From an uncultured Pelagibacteraceae bacterium (lineage in GTDB: Bacteria > Pseudomonadota > Alphaproteobacteria > Pelagibacterales > Pelagibacteraceae): DNA of 64,000 bases. Under the pieces are notes generated by a model. The model ran no database searches. It had not been told where the DNA came from and worked only from the letters and a program-made list of their open reading frames with translations. The stretch spans positions 99,215 to 163,214 of the forward strand of contig CACONH010000002.1 of NCBI GenBank assembly GCA_902628495.1. The letters are read 5' to 3'. Made by a program: the position numbers and the translations under genes. Positions 25,373-34,966 of the stretch are shown here, piece by piece; position 1 is the stretch's first letter, and each line of letters begins with the position of its first letter.

Positions 25373-27157
25373 ATGACTAAAATGACAACAGAAGAAGCTT
25401 TTATTAAAGTTCTTCAAATGCATGGAATTGAACACGCCTTCGGAATTATAGGTTCTGCTTTTATGCCTATTTCAGATTTATTTCCAAAAGCCGGTATAAC
25501 ATTCTGGGATGTAGCTCATGAGACAAACGGTGGATTGATTGCTGATGGTTACACAAGAGCTACTGGAAAAATGTCGATGGTGATAGCCCAAAATGGTCCG
25601 GGTATAACCGGATTAGTAACTCCGATTAAAACTGCTTACTGGAATCACACACCTCTATTAGTGGTTACACCACAAGCTGCAAACAAGACTATGGGCCAAG
25701 GAGGTTTTCAAGAAGTTGAACAAATGAATTTATTTAAAGATATGGTTTGCTATCAAGAAGAAGTAAGAGATCCATCTAGAATGGCAGAAGTTCTTAATAG
25801 AGTTATTGAAAAAGCATTTAGAGGCTCTGCACCTGCGCAAATTAATGTTCCAAGAGATTATTGGACACAAGTTATAGACATTGAATTGCCACCTATTGTT
25901 AGATTTGAAAGACAGGGTGGGGGCAAAGAAGCAATCGAGAACGCGGCAAAACTTTTATCAAAAGCTAAATTTCCAGTAATTTTATCTGGAGCTGGAGTTG
26001 TTTTAGGTGGAGCAATTGATGAATGTAAAAAATTAGCTGAAAAATTGGACGCACCGGTTTGTAATGGTTATCAACATAATGATAGTTTTCCTGGAAGCCA
26101 CCCTTTAGCTGTAGGACCCTTAGGATACAATGGATCTAAAGCTGCTATGGAATTAATATCTAAAGCAGATGTAGTACTAGCACTTGGTACCAGACTTAAT
26201 CCTTTTTCAACATTACCAGGATATGGAATTGATTATTGGCCAAAGAAGGCAACAATAATTCAAGTGGATATGAATCCTGACAGAATTGGTCTTACTAAAA
26301 AAGTTTCAGTTGGAATTTGTGGAGATGCCAAACAAGTAGCTCAACAGATTTTAGATAAACTTTCATCAGATGCAGGAAATACAGGCAGAGAAGAGAGAAA
26401 AAATTTAATTCATAAAACAAAATCTGCGTGGTTACAAACTTTATCTGGTTTAGATCATGAGGAGGACGATCCTGGAACAGTTTGGAACAAAGAAGCAAGG
26501 GAAAGAGATAAAGATAGAATGTCACCAAGACAAGCATGGAGAGCAATTCAAGACGCTTTACCTCAAGATGCAATTATCTCTAGCGATATAGGTAACAATT
26601 GCGCAATAGGAAATGCTTACCCAACTTTCGAAAAACCAAGAAAATATTTGGCACCTGGTTTATTTGGTCCTTGTGGATATGGTTTTCCAGCCATACTAGG
26701 CGCAAAAATCGGCTGTCCTGATACTCCAGTGGTAGGATTTGCAGGTGATGGAGCTTTTGGAATTAGTATGAACGAAATGAGCTCATGTGCAAGAGAAGAA
26801 TGGCCAGCTATCACAATGGTAATTTTTAGAAATTATCAATGGGGTGCCGAAAAAAGAAATTCAATACTTTGGTTTGATGATAATTTTGTTGGAACAGAAC
26901 TTGATCCTGAATTAAGCTATGCAAAAGTTGCTAATGCTTGTGGATTAAAAGGAGTAACTTGTAAAACAATGGAAGAGACAACCAAAGCAATTAAACAATC
27001 TTGCGAAGATCAAAAAAAAGGTATTACAACTTTTATTGAAATAATTTTAAATCAAGAGCTTGGCGAACCTTTTAGAAGAGATGCTATGAAAAAACCTGTT
27101 AAAGTTGCAGGTATTAAAAAAGAGGATATGAAGAAACAACCCTCTTTAATTTCTTAA
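25373..27157 (+). CDS. xsc: Sulfoacetaldehyde acetyltransferase
   Basis: A 594-aa thiamin-diphosphate enzyme that converts sulfoacetaldehyde and phosphate into acetyl phosphate and sulfite, the central step of C2 sulfonate use. The N-terminal FGIIGSAFMPISDLFP block is diagnostic for Xsc within the acetolactate-synthase-like family. The ThDP site GFAGDGAFGISMNEMSS is followed by the metal-binding NYQWG. I start at ATG 25373 (MTKMTTEEAF), with GAG 7 nt upstream, rather than the TTG at 25361. ThDP dependence links it to the riboswitch-controlled thiamin-precursor transporter at 2.7 kb. Divergent from suyAB. Confidence 0.95.
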   Translation: MTKMTTEEAFIKVLQMHGIEHAFGIIGSAFMPISDLFPKAGITFWDVAHETNGGLIADGYTRATGKMSMVIAQNGPGITGLVTPIKTAYWNHTPLLVVTPQAANKTMGQGGFQEVEQMNLFKDMVCYQEEVRDPSRMAEVLNRVIEKAFRGSAPAQINVPRDYWTQVIDIELPPIVRFERQGGGKEAIENAAKLLSKAKFPVILSGAGVVLGGAIDECKKLAEKLDAPVCNGYQHNDSFPGSHPLAVGPLGYNGSKAAMELISKADVVLALGTRLNPFSTLPGYGIDYWPKKATIIQVDMNPDRIGLTKKVSVGICGDAKQVAQQILDKLSSDAGNTGREERKNLIHKTKSAWLQTLSGLDHEEDDPGTVWNKEARERDKDRMSPRQAWRAIQDALPQDAIISSDIGNNCAIGNAYPTFEKPRKYLAPGLFGPCGYGFPAILGAKIGCPDTPVVGFAGDGAFGISMNEMSSCAREEWPAITMVIFRNYQWGAEKRNSILWFDDNFVGTELDPELSYAKVANACGLKGVTCKTMEETTKAIKQSCEDQKKGITTFIEIILNQELGEPFRRDAMKKPVKVAGIKKEDMKKQPSLIS

Positions 27158-27170
27158 TTTAAACAAGTTT

Positions 27171-27947
27171 TTATCTTATAACTGCTTTAACAGAACCAAG
27201 TTTATCAACTTTACCAGTATAAAGACCCTTACCTTTAATTGGAACTACGCCAACCGAAGAACCAGTAAAAACCCAAAAATCTTTATTTAAATTTATTTTA
27301 TCTTTTTTAACTTTATTCAAAACAAATCTCAAAGAGTTCAATGGGTTTATGTAGACTGTATTAGTATTACCACTTACGCTTTGATTAATTTTTTTATTTG
27401 AAATATTAGTTTTTAAATTCCCAATATTTATTCTTTTATATTTCTTTTTAGCACCTATTAAAAATTTTACATTCGCACCAAAATCACTACATAAGTCACC
27501 AAAAGAAGTAATTCCTTTTTTTCTTTGTCTATAACCAACCACCTCAATACATGGCGCCATGTGAGAAATATATTTCGATATATTTTTCATGGTAATTACA
27601 CCTTTAGACAAAAAAAAGGATTTTTTAACTTTATAGCAAACTTCAAGCTCTATACCCAAAGTTGCTTTATTTATTTTAACACTTCTACCACTACTTAAAA
27701 AATTTCTTTTATAAACTGTTGCGTAAAAAGGCTCTTTTTCTTTTAACTTTTTAATTAGGGGAATACCTGTGCCAGCTGCTTTAAAACCAATTATAGGCAA
27801 TTTAATTTTGCTTTCACAAAGTTTTCTCAATTGTTGTGCGTCTTTTATTTTTTTTGTATATTTATTAGGGATTGCTTTTATTAGTTTATTTTTTAAAAAC
27901 GCAGTTACAAGTTTATTTGAGATTTTTTCTAAATTATTTTGTTTCAT
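27171..27947 (-). CDS. Fumarylacetoacetate hydrolase/2-keto-4-pentenoate hydratase family protein
   Basis: A 258-aa protein with the length and layout of MhpD-like hydratases. A helical N-terminal half is followed by the metal-binding core GIELEVCYKV, FGDLCSDFGAN and a final VGVVPIKGKGLYTGKVDKLGSV. It is very Lys/Asn-rich and divergent, so the substrate cannot be told. It is the last gene of a five-gene operon, with its ATG overlapping the peptidase stop by 4 nt. The upstream GMC and SDR dehydrogenases may act in the same catabolic route. Confidence 0.75.
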   Translation of the reverse strand: MKQNNLEKISNKLVTAFLKNKLIKAIPNKYTKKIKDAQQLRKLCESKIKLPIIGFKAAGTGIPLIKKLKEKEPFYATVYKRNFLSSGRSVKINKATLGIELEVCYKVKKSFFLSKGVITMKNISKYISHMAPCIEVVGYRQRKKGITSFGDLCSDFGANVKFLIGAKKKYKRINIGNLKTNISNKKINQSVSGNTNTVYINPLNSLRFVLNKVKKDKINLNKDFWVFTGSSVGVVPIKGKGLYTGKVDKLGSVKAVIR

Positions 27948-28756
27948 AATTTTATATCTATAATTGTTGAGGGATCTAATTTAATCCCAAACCAATTTAG
28001 CCTAATGTCTAAATGAGGTCCAGTTGATCTTCCACTAGAACCTACAGTACCAATTATATCACCTTGTTTTACAATATCGCCTTCTTCTACAAATATTTTA
28101 TCCATGTGCATATATAATGTAGAAATTCCATGTCCGTGATCAAAAATAAGCGTTGCTCCAGTGTAATATAAATCATTCTCAGCAAGTGTGACAACTCCAT
28201 TAGCCATCGCTTTTATTGGAGTTCCAAGTTTACCTGCAAAATCTATTCCATAGTGGGGAGACCTAGGTTTACCGTTAAGAATTCTTTGACTACCATAAAT
28301 TCCTGTTATTATTGCATCATCTAAAGGAGCAATAAATTTATTTTTAAAAAATTTTAAATTTGAATTTATTTCTCTAGCTCTAACAATTAATTTATTTTCT
28401 TTTTTAATCCTTGCGTAAACTTCTTTAGGAGGTGTGACTTTCTTAGGCTCAAGACCATCAATTCTTTGAATTTTGTATTCTCTTTTAATTACCTTTTTAA
28501 CTATTTTAGTCTTATTACCATTCAATGTTTTGACGATCACCACATCATTTTTTCTATCTCTATCAAGTCCAAAAACAAAATCCCCATCTTCAGTAACTTT
28601 GATTTCTTTATCATCAATTTTGATTTTGGCTGCAGGATCTGTTTTTCCCAAAATAAAGTGACCTTGAATAAATTTACCATTGAATTCAATTGATTTTGCT
28701 TCAAATGAAAAAATGAAAATAAATAATAAAATATATTTTATTATTTTGCTGTCCAT
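27944..28756 (-). CDS. M23 family (LytM-type) murein peptidase, secreted
   Basis: A 270-aa envelope protein with an N-terminal signal segment (residues 6-21). The C-terminal domain has the lysostaphin-type zinc motifs: HYGIDFAGKLGTPIKA (first His and Asp) and LDIRLNW in place of the usual HxH, which would read HLDIRLN. Before it lies a beta-rich domain. It probably cuts or regulates cutting of peptidoglycan cross-links. Its ATG lies 16 nt inside the upstream SDR gene, so the two are coupled even though the functions differ. Confidence 0.88.
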   Translation of the reverse strand: MDSKIIKYILLFIFIFSFEAKSIEFNGKFIQGHFILGKTDPAAKIKIDDKEIKVTEDGDFVFGLDRDRKNDVVIVKTLNGNKTKIVKKVIKREYKIQRIDGLEPKKVTPPKEVYARIKKENKLIVRAREINSNLKFFKNKFIAPLDDAIITGIYGSQRILNGKPRSPHYGIDFAGKLGTPIKAMANGVVTLAENDLYYTGATLIFDHGHGISTLYMHMDKIFVEEGDIVKQGDIIGTVGSSGRSTGPHLDIRLNWFGIKLDPSTIIDIKL

Positions 28757-29508
28757 CCACCATCTACCAATAAAGATGTGCCAGTAATCATCGATGCTTG
28801 ATCTGAAGCTAAAAAAACAACAGCACTTGCAATATCTGACAGTTCTGCAAACTTTCCTAGTGGAATATTACCAAGAACTTCTTTCATAAATTTTTTGTCT
28901 TTTAAAAATTTTTTAGTCATTGGAGTTACAACAAACGTTGGACATATAGTATTTACTCTAATATTGTATTTAGCTAAATCTATTGACATACCTTTAGTTA
29001 ATCCTTCTAAACCAAATTTATTCATATTGTAAACACTTCTAATTGGCCCACCCACATGCCCCATTTGTGAAGACATATTAATTATTACTCCCCCAGTTTT
29101 TTTTCTTGTTTTTAATTCAATCATCTTTAATGCACTTAGCTGAGCTATATTAAATGAAGCTATAGTGTTAACTTTTACCAAATACTCCATGTTACTTTTT
29201 TTAACTTTAGTAAAATGTTCTGGAATATTTGTTCCCGCATTATTGACAACAACATCTATCCTTTTTTGAGAATTAATAACCTTTTTAACTTGTTCATATT
29301 TTGTGACATCACATACAAAATATTTACATTTTACTCTGAATTTTTTAATAATTTTTGAGACTTCTTTTAAATCTTTTTCAGTCCTGCTAATTATTATTAG
29401 ATTTGTTCCAGCTTCAGCTAAAGCAATTGCACAGGCTCTACCCAAACCTTTACCAGCGCCTGTCACAAGAGCTGTTTTGTTTTTTAAGTTATATTTTTTT
29501 AAGTACAT
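28741..29508 (-). CDS. Short-chain dehydrogenase/reductase
   Basis: A 255-aa classical SDR. It shows the NAD(P) site TGAGKGLGRA (about residues 16-25), NNAG, the catalytic serine region and YNMNKFG carrying the Tyr-x-x-x-Lys pair, and a late CPTFVVTPM. The preferred start is the ATG at 29508, which shares its A with the TerC stop; a TTG one codon earlier is possible. The substrate is unknown; in this operon an alcohol or sulfonate intermediate such as dihydroxypropanesulfonate is one option. Confidence 0.87.
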   Translation of the reverse strand: MYLKKYNLKNKTALVTGAGKGLGRACAIALAEAGTNLIIISRTEKDLKEVSKIIKKFRVKCKYFVCDVTKYEQVKKVINSQKRIDVVVNNAGTNIPEHFTKVKKSNMEYLVKVNTIASFNIAQLSALKMIELKTRKKTGGVIINMSSQMGHVGGPIRSVYNMNKFGLEGLTKGMSIDLAKYNIRVNTICPTFVVTPMTKKFLKDKKFMKEVLGNIPLGKFAELSDIASAVVFLASDQASMITGTSLLVDGGWTAK

Positions 29509-30089
29509 CAAATAATCAAAATTTTTAGGTCAGTATAAATCAAATCTATTGCTACTACCAGTATTGCTAATAAACCCACCCAACCAATCCATTTATACTT
29601 TTTTATCCATCCGGATATTAAAGTAGCAGCAGTCGCCATTAAAACGATTGATAAAACTAAACCAAAAACCAAAAGCCCGTAATGATCTTTTGCTGCCCCA
29701 GCTACACCAAGTACATTATCTAAACTCATTGTAAAATCTGCAATTAATACAGTTGATATAGCTTTTATAAAACTAGATTTATCTATTTTTATGTTACTCT
29801 TTGGTTCACTATCAGAATTTTTTAGAATATCTTTATAAAGTTTATAGCAAATATATAATAACGCTAAACCACCAATTAATCTTAGACCAGTTATTTGTAA
29901 TAGGTATGCAGTTAAAAGAGTTAGTATTATTCTTAATACGACAGCTCCACCAATTCCCCAAAAAATGATTTTTTTTCTTTCCGCGGCTGGAAATTGAGAT
30001 GCAACCATACCAATTATTATTGCATTATCACCCGCTAAAACTAAATCGATAAAAACTATTTGTGTAAAAATTATTATTTCTTCATTCAT
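29508..30089 (-). CDS. TerC/YjbE-family integral membrane protein
   Basis: A 193-aa protein with about six or seven hydrophobic segments. The family motif [15 protein letters not shown] (residues 13-27) and the mirrored [13 protein letters not shown] (around 119-131) each supply acidic residues to a metal site. TerC proteins are linked to metal (manganese) export and secreted-enzyme metalation in other bacteria. It overlaps both neighbours (1-4 nt). The link with the dehydrogenases in the operon is unexplained. Confidence 0.9.
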   Translation of the reverse strand: MNEEIIIFTQIVFIDLVLAGDNAIIIGMVASQFPAAERKKIIFWGIGGAVVLRIILTLLTAYLLQITGLRLIGGLALLYICYKLYKDILKNSDSEPKSNIKIDKSSFIKAISTVLIADFTMSLDNVLGVAGAAKDHYGLLVFGLVLSIVLMATAATLISGWIKKYKWIGWVGLLAILVVAIDLIYTDLKILII

Positions 30090-31705
30090 TGCAGGTTGTC
30101 TTCTAATATCATGTCAGATGCTTTTTCTGCAATCATTATAGTTGGTGCGTTTGTATTTCCTGATGTAATATTAGGCATAATTGATGCATCAACTACTCTT
30201 AAATTTTCAACTCCATGAACTTTAAGTCTATCGTTTACAACTGAATTCTCATCTTGACCCATTTTGCAAGTGCCAACAGGATGAAAAATTGTTTGCGCAT
30301 AGTCACTACCAGCCTTAACTAGCTCCTCATCATCTTTAATGTGAGCACCAGGACGGTATTCCTCTGGTTCATATTTTTTAAATGTTTCAGTATCTAACAT
30401 TATTTTTCTTACAAGCTTTAATCCTTGTGCAGCAACATACCTATCATCATCAGTTGATAAATAATTCATCTTAATCTTTGGATTATCTTTAATATTTTTA
30501 CTTACAATATTAATTTCTCCTCTACTTGTTGGTCTAATATTAGCAACTGTTGGTGTAATTCCATCAAAATCATGGAGTTTAGTTGCTCCTAAAATATCTG
30601 TACTAATAGGTTGTACATGGAATTGTAAATTTGGAGTTTCTCTAGAACTATCACTTTTAGCAAAACCACACACCTGACTTGCTCCCATAGTCATTGGTCC
30701 ACTTTGATTAAAAATATATTCTAATCCAATTAAAAATTTTCCAAAAAGACTATTAATTTTCTTATTCAACGATTTTAAATTTTTAACTTTATATACCGGT
30801 CTAAACATTAAGTGGTCTTGTAAATTTTTACCAACTCCTTTAAGATTTTTTATTAAATCTATCCCAATTTTATTTAATTTATTACCATCACCAATTCCAG
30901 AGACTTGTAAGATATGAGGTGATCCAATCGAGCCCGCACATAATATAACCTCTTTATTAGCAGAAATTTTACTCAAATTTTCTCCACGAAAGTATTCAAT
31001 ACCTGAAGCTTTTTTACCTTCAAAATTAATCCTTTGAACATGAGCATTAGTTATTATCTTTAAATTCGATCTTTTTTTTGCAGGATTTAAGTAACCTTTT
31101 GCTGCACTATATCTTAGTTTCAATCCAAATTTATTAAAAGTTGTGGTAAATTGAAAAAAACCAACACCAAAATTATCACCTGTATTAAAATCATGCACCT
31201 TAGGAATACCTTTCTCTTCTGCTGCATTAATAAATTCATCAAGCATTTTTAATTTAATTTTTTTATTTGCAACCATGATTGGACCTTCATCACTATGAAA
31301 TTTGCCTTTACCTAACTCATTGTTTTCTGATTTTATAAAATATGGTAATACATCATCCCACCCCCAGCCTTTGTTACCTTGCTGACGCCAATTATCATAA
31401 TCGTTACTTTGACCTCTTATCCACAACAATCCATTTATTGATGAACTGCCTCCTAATGTTTTTCCCCTAGGGTATCTAATAGATCTATTATTCATCGTCT
31501 CATCTTTCTCTGTACGAAAACACCAATCTACTTTTGGATTATGCATTGTCTTATAATAACCAACGGGAATATGTATCCATGGATAATTATCTTTTCCACC
31601 AGCCTCTAACAGTAAAACTTTATTTTTTGAATTTTTTGATAATCGATTAGCTAAAACACAGCCAGCTGAGCCTGCTCCAATAATAATGTAATCAAAATTT
31701 TCCAT
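30086..31705 (-). CDS. GMC-family FAD-dependent alcohol dehydrogenase (choline/isethionate dehydrogenase-like)
   Basis: A 539-aa GMC oxidoreductase. The N-terminal [19 protein letters not shown] is the FAD site. The GMC signature region [22 protein letters not shown] follows near residues 77-98. The C-terminal active-site block is [12 protein letters not shown]. The sequence resembles choline dehydrogenases, a group that also contains isethionate dehydrogenase IseJ. With xsc, suyAB and a divergent TRAP transporter nearby, isethionate oxidation to sulfoacetaldehyde is an attractive guess. I take ATG 31705; a GTG 6 nt upstream is also possible. First gene of the five-gene operon. Confidence 0.85.
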   Translation of the reverse strand: MENFDYIIIGAGSAGCVLANRLSKNSKNKVLLLEAGGKDNYPWIHIPVGYYKTMHNPKVDWCFRTEKDETMNNRSIRYPRGKTLGGSSSINGLLWIRGQSNDYDNWRQQGNKGWGWDDVLPYFIKSENNELGKGKFHSDEGPIMVANKKIKLKMLDEFINAAEEKGIPKVHDFNTGDNFGVGFFQFTTTFNKFGLKLRYSAAKGYLNPAKKRSNLKIITNAHVQRINFEGKKASGIEYFRGENLSKISANKEVILCAGSIGSPHILQVSGIGDGNKLNKIGIDLIKNLKGVGKNLQDHLMFRPVYKVKNLKSLNKKINSLFGKFLIGLEYIFNQSGPMTMGASQVCGFAKSDSSRETPNLQFHVQPISTDILGATKLHDFDGITPTVANIRPTSRGEINIVSKNIKDNPKIKMNYLSTDDDRYVAAQGLKLVRKIMLDTETFKKYEPEEYRPGAHIKDDEELVKAGSDYAQTIFHPVGTCKMGQDENSVVNDRLKVHGVENLRVVDASIMPNITSGNTNAPTIMIAEKASDMILEDNLQ

Positions 31706-31835
31706 AATCACTTTGGGTTTATTTTTATACTGAATTTGTCATTTTTACTAGGTTTATCGAGATATTTGGTTCTTGTATCGTTATAAGATTTTTGTCAGAA
31801 TTAGTTTTTTAAAAATAACTTAAGAGAGGGAAATT

Positions 31836-32927
31836 ATGAAAAAAATTATTTCAATCTTGTTTACCGCTTTTTTAGTTTTTGGTTTTGTATCAAACGCTAG
31901 CGCTAAAACATTGAAATGTCAGACCGTTCTTAATACTAAAGCAGATGAAGTAAAAATGCTTAAAGACTTCACTGACACTGTAACAGCTTTAACTGATGGA
32001 TCTTTAAAATTTGAAATTTTACCAGCAGGAGCAGTTGTTGGAGTTAAAGAAACTTTAGATGCGGTTGACAAAGGTTTAATTGACTGTGGATTTGCTTGGA
32101 CACACTATTGGTCAGGTGATCACCCAGCAGCTATGTTATTTGGTTCACCTGTAGCAGGAGGTGGAGTAGGTATAGATAACTTAGCATTTCTATCATGGTT
32201 CCAATACGGTGGTGGTAAAGAACTTTACGACCAATTATGGAAAGAAATGGGGAGAGACATAAAAGGATTTATGCTTCAACCAGTTGGACCAGAGGCTTTA
32301 GGTTGGTTTCCAAAACCAATTAAAGACATGGCTGACTTTAGAAAATATAAATTCAGAACTCCTCCAGGAATTCCAGGACAAACTTACAAAGACATTGGTA
32401 TAGCATCAGTTGCTATGGGTGGTGGTGACATTTTACCAGCACTTGAAGCAGGTACTATTGATGCAGCTGAGTGGTGTTGTCCAAAACCAGATTTAACATT
32501 TGGTTTTCAAAAAGTCTTAAAACATTACTATTTACAAGGATTACACCAAGTTGTAGTTAATGCTGACTTTTACATAACTGGAAAAACTTATAATGCAATG
32601 ACAGCTCACGAGAAAAAATCTCTTGAAGTTGCTGCTAATGCATCACTAGCAAAATCTTTAAGCTACAGAATTTACGAAAACGGTAAAGCTTTACAAGAGC
32701 TTACTACTAAGCATGGGGTTAAATTAGAAGACACTCCATCTGATTATTTCGTAGAATATATGGCTGCAGCAAAAGCTACTTTAAATAAAAATGCTGAGAA
32801 AAACGCATTTTTCAAAAAAGTATATGACTCTATGAAAGAGTTTGCTGATGTTGCTGTTCCTTTCTGGAGCGGTGCTCAAATGTCAAATGCTAAGCTTGGA
32901 ATGGCTCACGCAGCGACATTGAAGTAA
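31836..32927 (+). CDS. dctP: TRAP transporter substrate-binding protein (DctP/TakP type)
   Basis: A 363-aa periplasmic binding protein with a signal peptide (residues 1-23, ending SNASA). The RTPPGIPGQTYKDIG segment near residues 170-184 contains the arginine that normally contacts the carboxylate (or possibly sulfonate) group. The EAGTIDAAEWCCP region resembles TakP-type binding proteins for 2-oxoacids and related organic acids. A GAGAGGG ribosome site precedes the ATG. A strong hairpin separates it from dctQ, consistent with higher expression of the binding protein. The substrate is unknown. Confidence 0.92.
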   Translation: MKKIISILFTAFLVFGFVSNASAKTLKCQTVLNTKADEVKMLKDFTDTVTALTDGSLKFEILPAGAVVGVKETLDAVDKGLIDCGFAWTHYWSGDHPAAMLFGSPVAGGGVGIDNLAFLSWFQYGGGKELYDQLWKEMGRDIKGFMLQPVGPEALGWFPKPIKDMADFRKYKFRTPPGIPGQTYKDIGIASVAMGGGDILPALEAGTIDAAEWCCPKPDLTFGFQKVLKHYYLQGLHQVVVNADFYITGKTYNAMTAHEKKSLEVAANASLAKSLSYRIYENGKALQELTTKHGVKLEDTPSDYFVEYMAAAKATLNKNAEKNAFFKKVYDSMKEFADVAVPFWSGAQMSNAKLGMAHAATLK

Positions 32928-32952
32928 AAAAGTAATAACTTTTAAATTTAAT

Positions 32953-32981
32953 AAGAGCGGACTTTACAGTCCGCTCTTTTT
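32953..32981 (+). terminator. Hairpin between dctP and dctQ (partial terminator/attenuator)
   Basis: AAGAGCGGACT (32953-32963) and AGTCCGCTCTT (32968-32978) form a perfect 11-bp stem with a TTAC loop and a T-run to 32981. It stands 26 nt after the dctP stop and 16 nt before dctQ. It looks like a full terminator, but lies inside an operon, so partial readthrough or 3'-end stabilisation of dctP mRNA is likely. Confidence 0.88.
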
Positions 32982-32996
32982 GTTTAAAATTCCTTT

Positions 32997-33611
32997 ATGT
33001 CAGACAAACAATCAAACTTTGATATATCAGATGAAATGATTGCTGAGAGGCGAGGGACATCTTATAAAATGCCCGAAGATATGCCATCATGGATGGCAAA
33101 TACCATACTAAGAATAGATAAATTTAGTAAAATCGTTGGAAATATAGTTTGTTGGATTTTAATCCCATTAATTTTTGCAATGACTTATGAAGTCATTGCT
33201 CGGAAATTATTTTTAGCTCCTACAATTTGGGCATACGATATAAGTAGATTTCTTTATGGTGCATTATTTATGCTGGGTGCAGCTTATGCTTTATCAAAAG
33301 GAGTTCATATTAGAGCAGATTTTTTATATAGAAATTTTAAAACTAAGACACAGGGTTTAATAGATTTTTGGTTATATATTATATTTTATTTTCCAGGATT
33401 GCTTGTTTTTTTATACATGACAATCGGTTTTGTTGAAGAGTCTATTAGAAGAGGTGAAAGAGGTATGGATACTACTTGGATGCCTTTTATGTGGCCAATT
33501 AAAACATGCTTATTGGTTGGAATAATCTTTTTATTAATTCAAGGTGTATCAGAATTATTAAAAAGTTATTGGGCAAGTAAAAAAGGTGAATGGCCAGGGG
33601 GAAATAAATGA
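32997..33611 (+). CDS. dctQ: TRAP transporter small permease
   Basis: A 204-aa inner-membrane protein with an extended soluble N-terminus of about 40 residues and four hydrophobic segments, the DctQ arrangement. The YEVIARKLFLAPTIWAYDISRFLYGALFMLGAAYAL block is typical. The long N-terminal extension is more than the usual 10-20 residues. It overlaps dctM by 4 nt. With DctP and DctM it makes a sodium-driven high-affinity uptake system. Confidence 0.9.
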   Translation: MSDKQSNFDISDEMIAERRGTSYKMPEDMPSWMANTILRIDKFSKIVGNIVCWILIPLIFAMTYEVIARKLFLAPTIWAYDISRFLYGALFMLGAAYALSKGVHIRADFLYRNFKTKTQGLIDFWLYIIFYFPGLLVFLYMTIGFVEESIRRGERGMDTTWMPFMWPIKTCLLVGIIFLLIQGVSELLKSYWASKKGEWPGGNK

Positions 33612-34942
33612 TCGCAGAGTTAATTGATCCAGCAATATTAGGTTTTATCTTAGTTGGTGTAATGTTATTTGCAATATTTGTTGGTTTTCCTATTTCATTT
33701 ACATTAATTTTTTTAGGATTTGTTTTCGGATATTTAGGATTTGGAAAATTAGTTTTTTATTTAATGACGCTCCAATTTTCCATGGTAATGACCGAGCAAA
33801 CCCTAGCAGCAGTTCCACTATTTGTATTTATGGGAATAATGATGGAACAAGCTGGTTTAATGGAAAGATTATTTTCTGCTTTTCAATTAATGCTAGCTAA
33901 AGTTCGAGGCTCTTTATATTACGCTGTTTTATTTGTTTCAGTTATATTCGCAGCTGCAACAGGAATTGTTGGTGCTTCAGTTACAATTTTAGGAATTATG
34001 GCTGCAAAATCAATGAACCGTTCAAGTTATGATGTGAGACTTGCGGCTGGAACTATAACAGCTGGTGGAACATTAGGAATATTAATCCCACCAAGTATAA
34101 TGTTAGTTGTGATGGGCCCTATTATGGAGATTCCTGTTATTGACTTATTTGCGGCTGCAATTTTCCCTGGAATTTTATTAGCAACATTGTACGCAGCTTA
34201 TACAACAATTAGATGCATGATGAACCCAAAACTAGGGCCACCATTGCCAGAAGATATGAGGGCTACAAGTATGAAAAAAGTTTGGATTGAGTTTTTTTTA
34301 GGTTTAGTACCTCCAGCAGCTTTAGTGTTTGCGGCACTTGGAAGTATTCTGTTAGGATTTGCCACTCCAACTGAAGCTGCAGGATGCGGTGCAATGGGTG
34401 CATTATTATTGTCTTTAGCTTATAAAAAATTGACATTACCAAAATTACAAGAAGCATTAGTAAAAACATTAGAAATTACTGCACTTATAATGGTTTTAGT
34501 TGCGGCATCAAACTTTTTCGGAGCAGTATTTGCAAGATTAGGCACACCAACTTTATTAACAGAATTTTTATTAGGATTAGAAATGAATAAATATCTAATC
34601 CTTGGAATGATAATGGTTATGATCTTTCTATTAGGTTGGCCTCTAGAATGGGTGCCAATAGTTATGATTATAATTCCGATAATTTTACCTTTAGTTGAAG
34701 CTTTAGGATTTAATTTAACCTGGTTTGCAATATTAGTTGCCGTAAATTTACAAACTGCCTGGCTATCACCTCCTGTAGCATTATCAGCTTATTTTTTAAA
34801 AGGAGTCGTTCCAGAATGGGATTTAAAGGATATTTATCTAGGAATGATGCAATTTATGGTGCTCCAAATAATTGGTCTTATTATAATTATTATATTTCCT
34901 AAAATAGTCTTATGGTTGCCATCTGTCTTGTATGGACAGTAA
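33608..34942 (+). CDS. dctM: TRAP transporter large permease
   Basis: A 444-aa membrane protein with about 12 segments. It contains the repeated DctM motifs: AAVPLFVFMGIMMEQAG, the TAGGTLGILIPPSIMLVVMG segment near residues 154-173, and LGFATPTEAAGCGAMGALL. The product is the sodium-coupled channel part of the system. The C-terminal QTAWLSPPVALSAYFLKGV is also family-typical. ATG overlaps dctQ. The GTG of the NCS1 permease lies 24 nt downstream. Confidence 0.94.
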   Translation: MIAELIDPAILGFILVGVMLFAIFVGFPISFTLIFLGFVFGYLGFGKLVFYLMTLQFSMVMTEQTLAAVPLFVFMGIMMEQAGLMERLFSAFQLMLAKVRGSLYYAVLFVSVIFAAATGIVGASVTILGIMAAKSMNRSSYDVRLAAGTITAGGTLGILIPPSIMLVVMGPIMEIPVIDLFAAAIFPGILLATLYAAYTTIRCMMNPKLGPPLPEDMRATSMKKVWIEFFLGLVPPAALVFAALGSILLGFATPTEAAGCGAMGALLLSLAYKKLTLPKLQEALVKTLEITALIMVLVAASNFFGAVFARLGTPTLLTEFLLGLEMNKYLILGMIMVMIFLLGWPLEWVPIVMIIIPIILPLVEALGFNLTWFAILVAVNLQTAWLSPPVALSAYFLKGVVPEWDLKDIYLGMMQFMVLQIIGLIIIIIFPKIVLWLPSVLYGQ

Positions 34943-34966
34943 GTTATATATGATTATTATGGAATA

